Positions 63,533 through 64,000 of a stretch of DNA of 64,000 nucleotides are shown here, in pieces. Positions within the stretch are counted from its first letter, which is position 1; the number at the start of each line of letters is the position of its first letter. Source of the stretch: Onchocerca lupi (lineage: Eukaryota > Nematoda > Chromadorea > Rhabditida > Onchocercidae); contig JAOVVO010000116.1 of NCBI GenBank assembly GCA_028564675.1, positions 91,602 to 155,601 of the forward strand. The letters run 5' to 3'. Under the pieces are notes generated by a model, which was not told where the DNA came from, did not search any database, and saw only the letters and a program-made list of their open reading frames with translations. Made by a program: the position numbers and the translations under genes.

Positions 63533-63557
63533 GAGAGAGAGAGAGAGAGAGAGAAAA
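63533..63557. repeat. GA microsatellite
   Basis: About twelve GA units in tandem. In animals such tracts can bind GAGA-type factors, but nothing here shows that. Confidence 0.85.
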
Positions 63558-63706
63558 ATGGAATAGCCGGTTATATTAAAAAGAGGTTGGCTATTTGAAG
63601 GAGACAACAATGTCTACTACTATCTTCAACTAGTTTTTTTTCTGCAACATCCGACATGCTTTCCCGAGGAAGTGTCGTCGACAGGTCGTCGTCGTCGTAA
63701 ATGGAA

Positions 63707-63776
63707 GAGCGGTCGGTCGGTCGGTCGGTCGGTTCTGAAAGAATTAAGCAAGTCGCATTGTTGTTGTTGTTGTTTG
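63707..63776. repeat. CGGT and GTT microsatellites
   Basis: Six CGGT units (63709-63732) are followed after a short gap by about six TTG/GTT units near 63758-63775. Confidence 0.9.
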
Positions 63777-63906
63777 AGAGAGAGAGAAAGAAAAAAAGAA
63801 AGAAAGGAAGGGAGGTTGGCTTCAAATGAAAGGGAAAAGAAATGATTGTTACGCAACGACTGGTTGTTATAATAGGTCGACCCACCCAACCAACCGGCAA
63901 GCAATT

Positions 63907-63937
63907 CATGTGTGTGTATGTGTGTGTGTGTGTGTGT

Positions 63938-63998
<61 letters not shown>

Positions 63999-64000
63999 CG
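63907..64000. repeat. long TG microsatellite running to the window end
   Basis: More than forty TG units with single-base interruptions run from about 63910 to 63994 and the tract may continue beyond the window. Confidence 0.95.

Overview
The window reads as nuclear DNA of a nematode, most likely a clade III (spirurid or filarial-type) parasite. It is strongly AT-rich. Genes are split by introns of about 80 bp to 3.8 kb, with TTTTCAG-like 3' splice sites. It encodes a nematode cuticle collagen (transmembrane N-terminus, a C-x-C-x4-C cysteine box, interrupted Gly-X-Y blocks) and a casein-kinase-1-like protein of the type expanded in nematodes. No tRNA, rRNA, CRISPR array or bacterial-style operon was seen. 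All gene models below were assembled by eye from splice signals, reading phase and family resemblance; no search was run.

Layout, left to right. 1.56-3.65 kb (+): five-exon gene for a small tubby/scramblase-fold-like protein. 4.18-4.57 kb: a 57-bp minisatellite. 9.56-11.86 kb (+): seven-exon cuticle collagen that appears to use one GC-AG intron. 12.3-16.0 kb (+): six-exon CK1/TTBK-like pseudokinase lacking the glycine loop, the ATP-binding lysine and the HRD aspartate. 18.5-23.5 kb (-): twelve-exon RMI1 homologue (Bloom helicase/topoisomerase III partner). 25.1-26.1 kb (+): small unrecognised single-pass membrane protein. 26.9-31.9 kb (-): sixteen-exon SNW1/SKIP homologue (spliceosome and transcription co-regulator).

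34.1-40.2 kb: a decayed Helitron (rolling-circle transposon). It holds recognisable Rep (HUH motif) and PIF1-type helicase parts, broken by stops, frameshifts, a deletion and an internal duplication. Diverged complex repeats lie on both sides, with a cluster of nested hairpins at the right side. 43.5-54.7 kb (-): at least seventeen exons of a BCL11-family zinc-finger transcription factor. 54.7-64 kb: no convincing gene, but many simple repeats, a long tandem duplication and a palindromic element. This is probably upstream or intergenic DNA of the BCL11-like gene.

The genes do not form one pathway. RMI1 (genome stability), SNW1 (splicing and transcription) and the BCL11-like factor (transcription) are nuclear functions, while the collagen is structural. 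The most noteworthy items are the CK1-like pseudokinase, the probable SUMO-interacting motif in RMI1, the GC-AG intron in the collagen, the duplicated splice acceptor in the BCL11-like gene and the Helitron with its flanking repeat family. No wholly new system was demonstrated.
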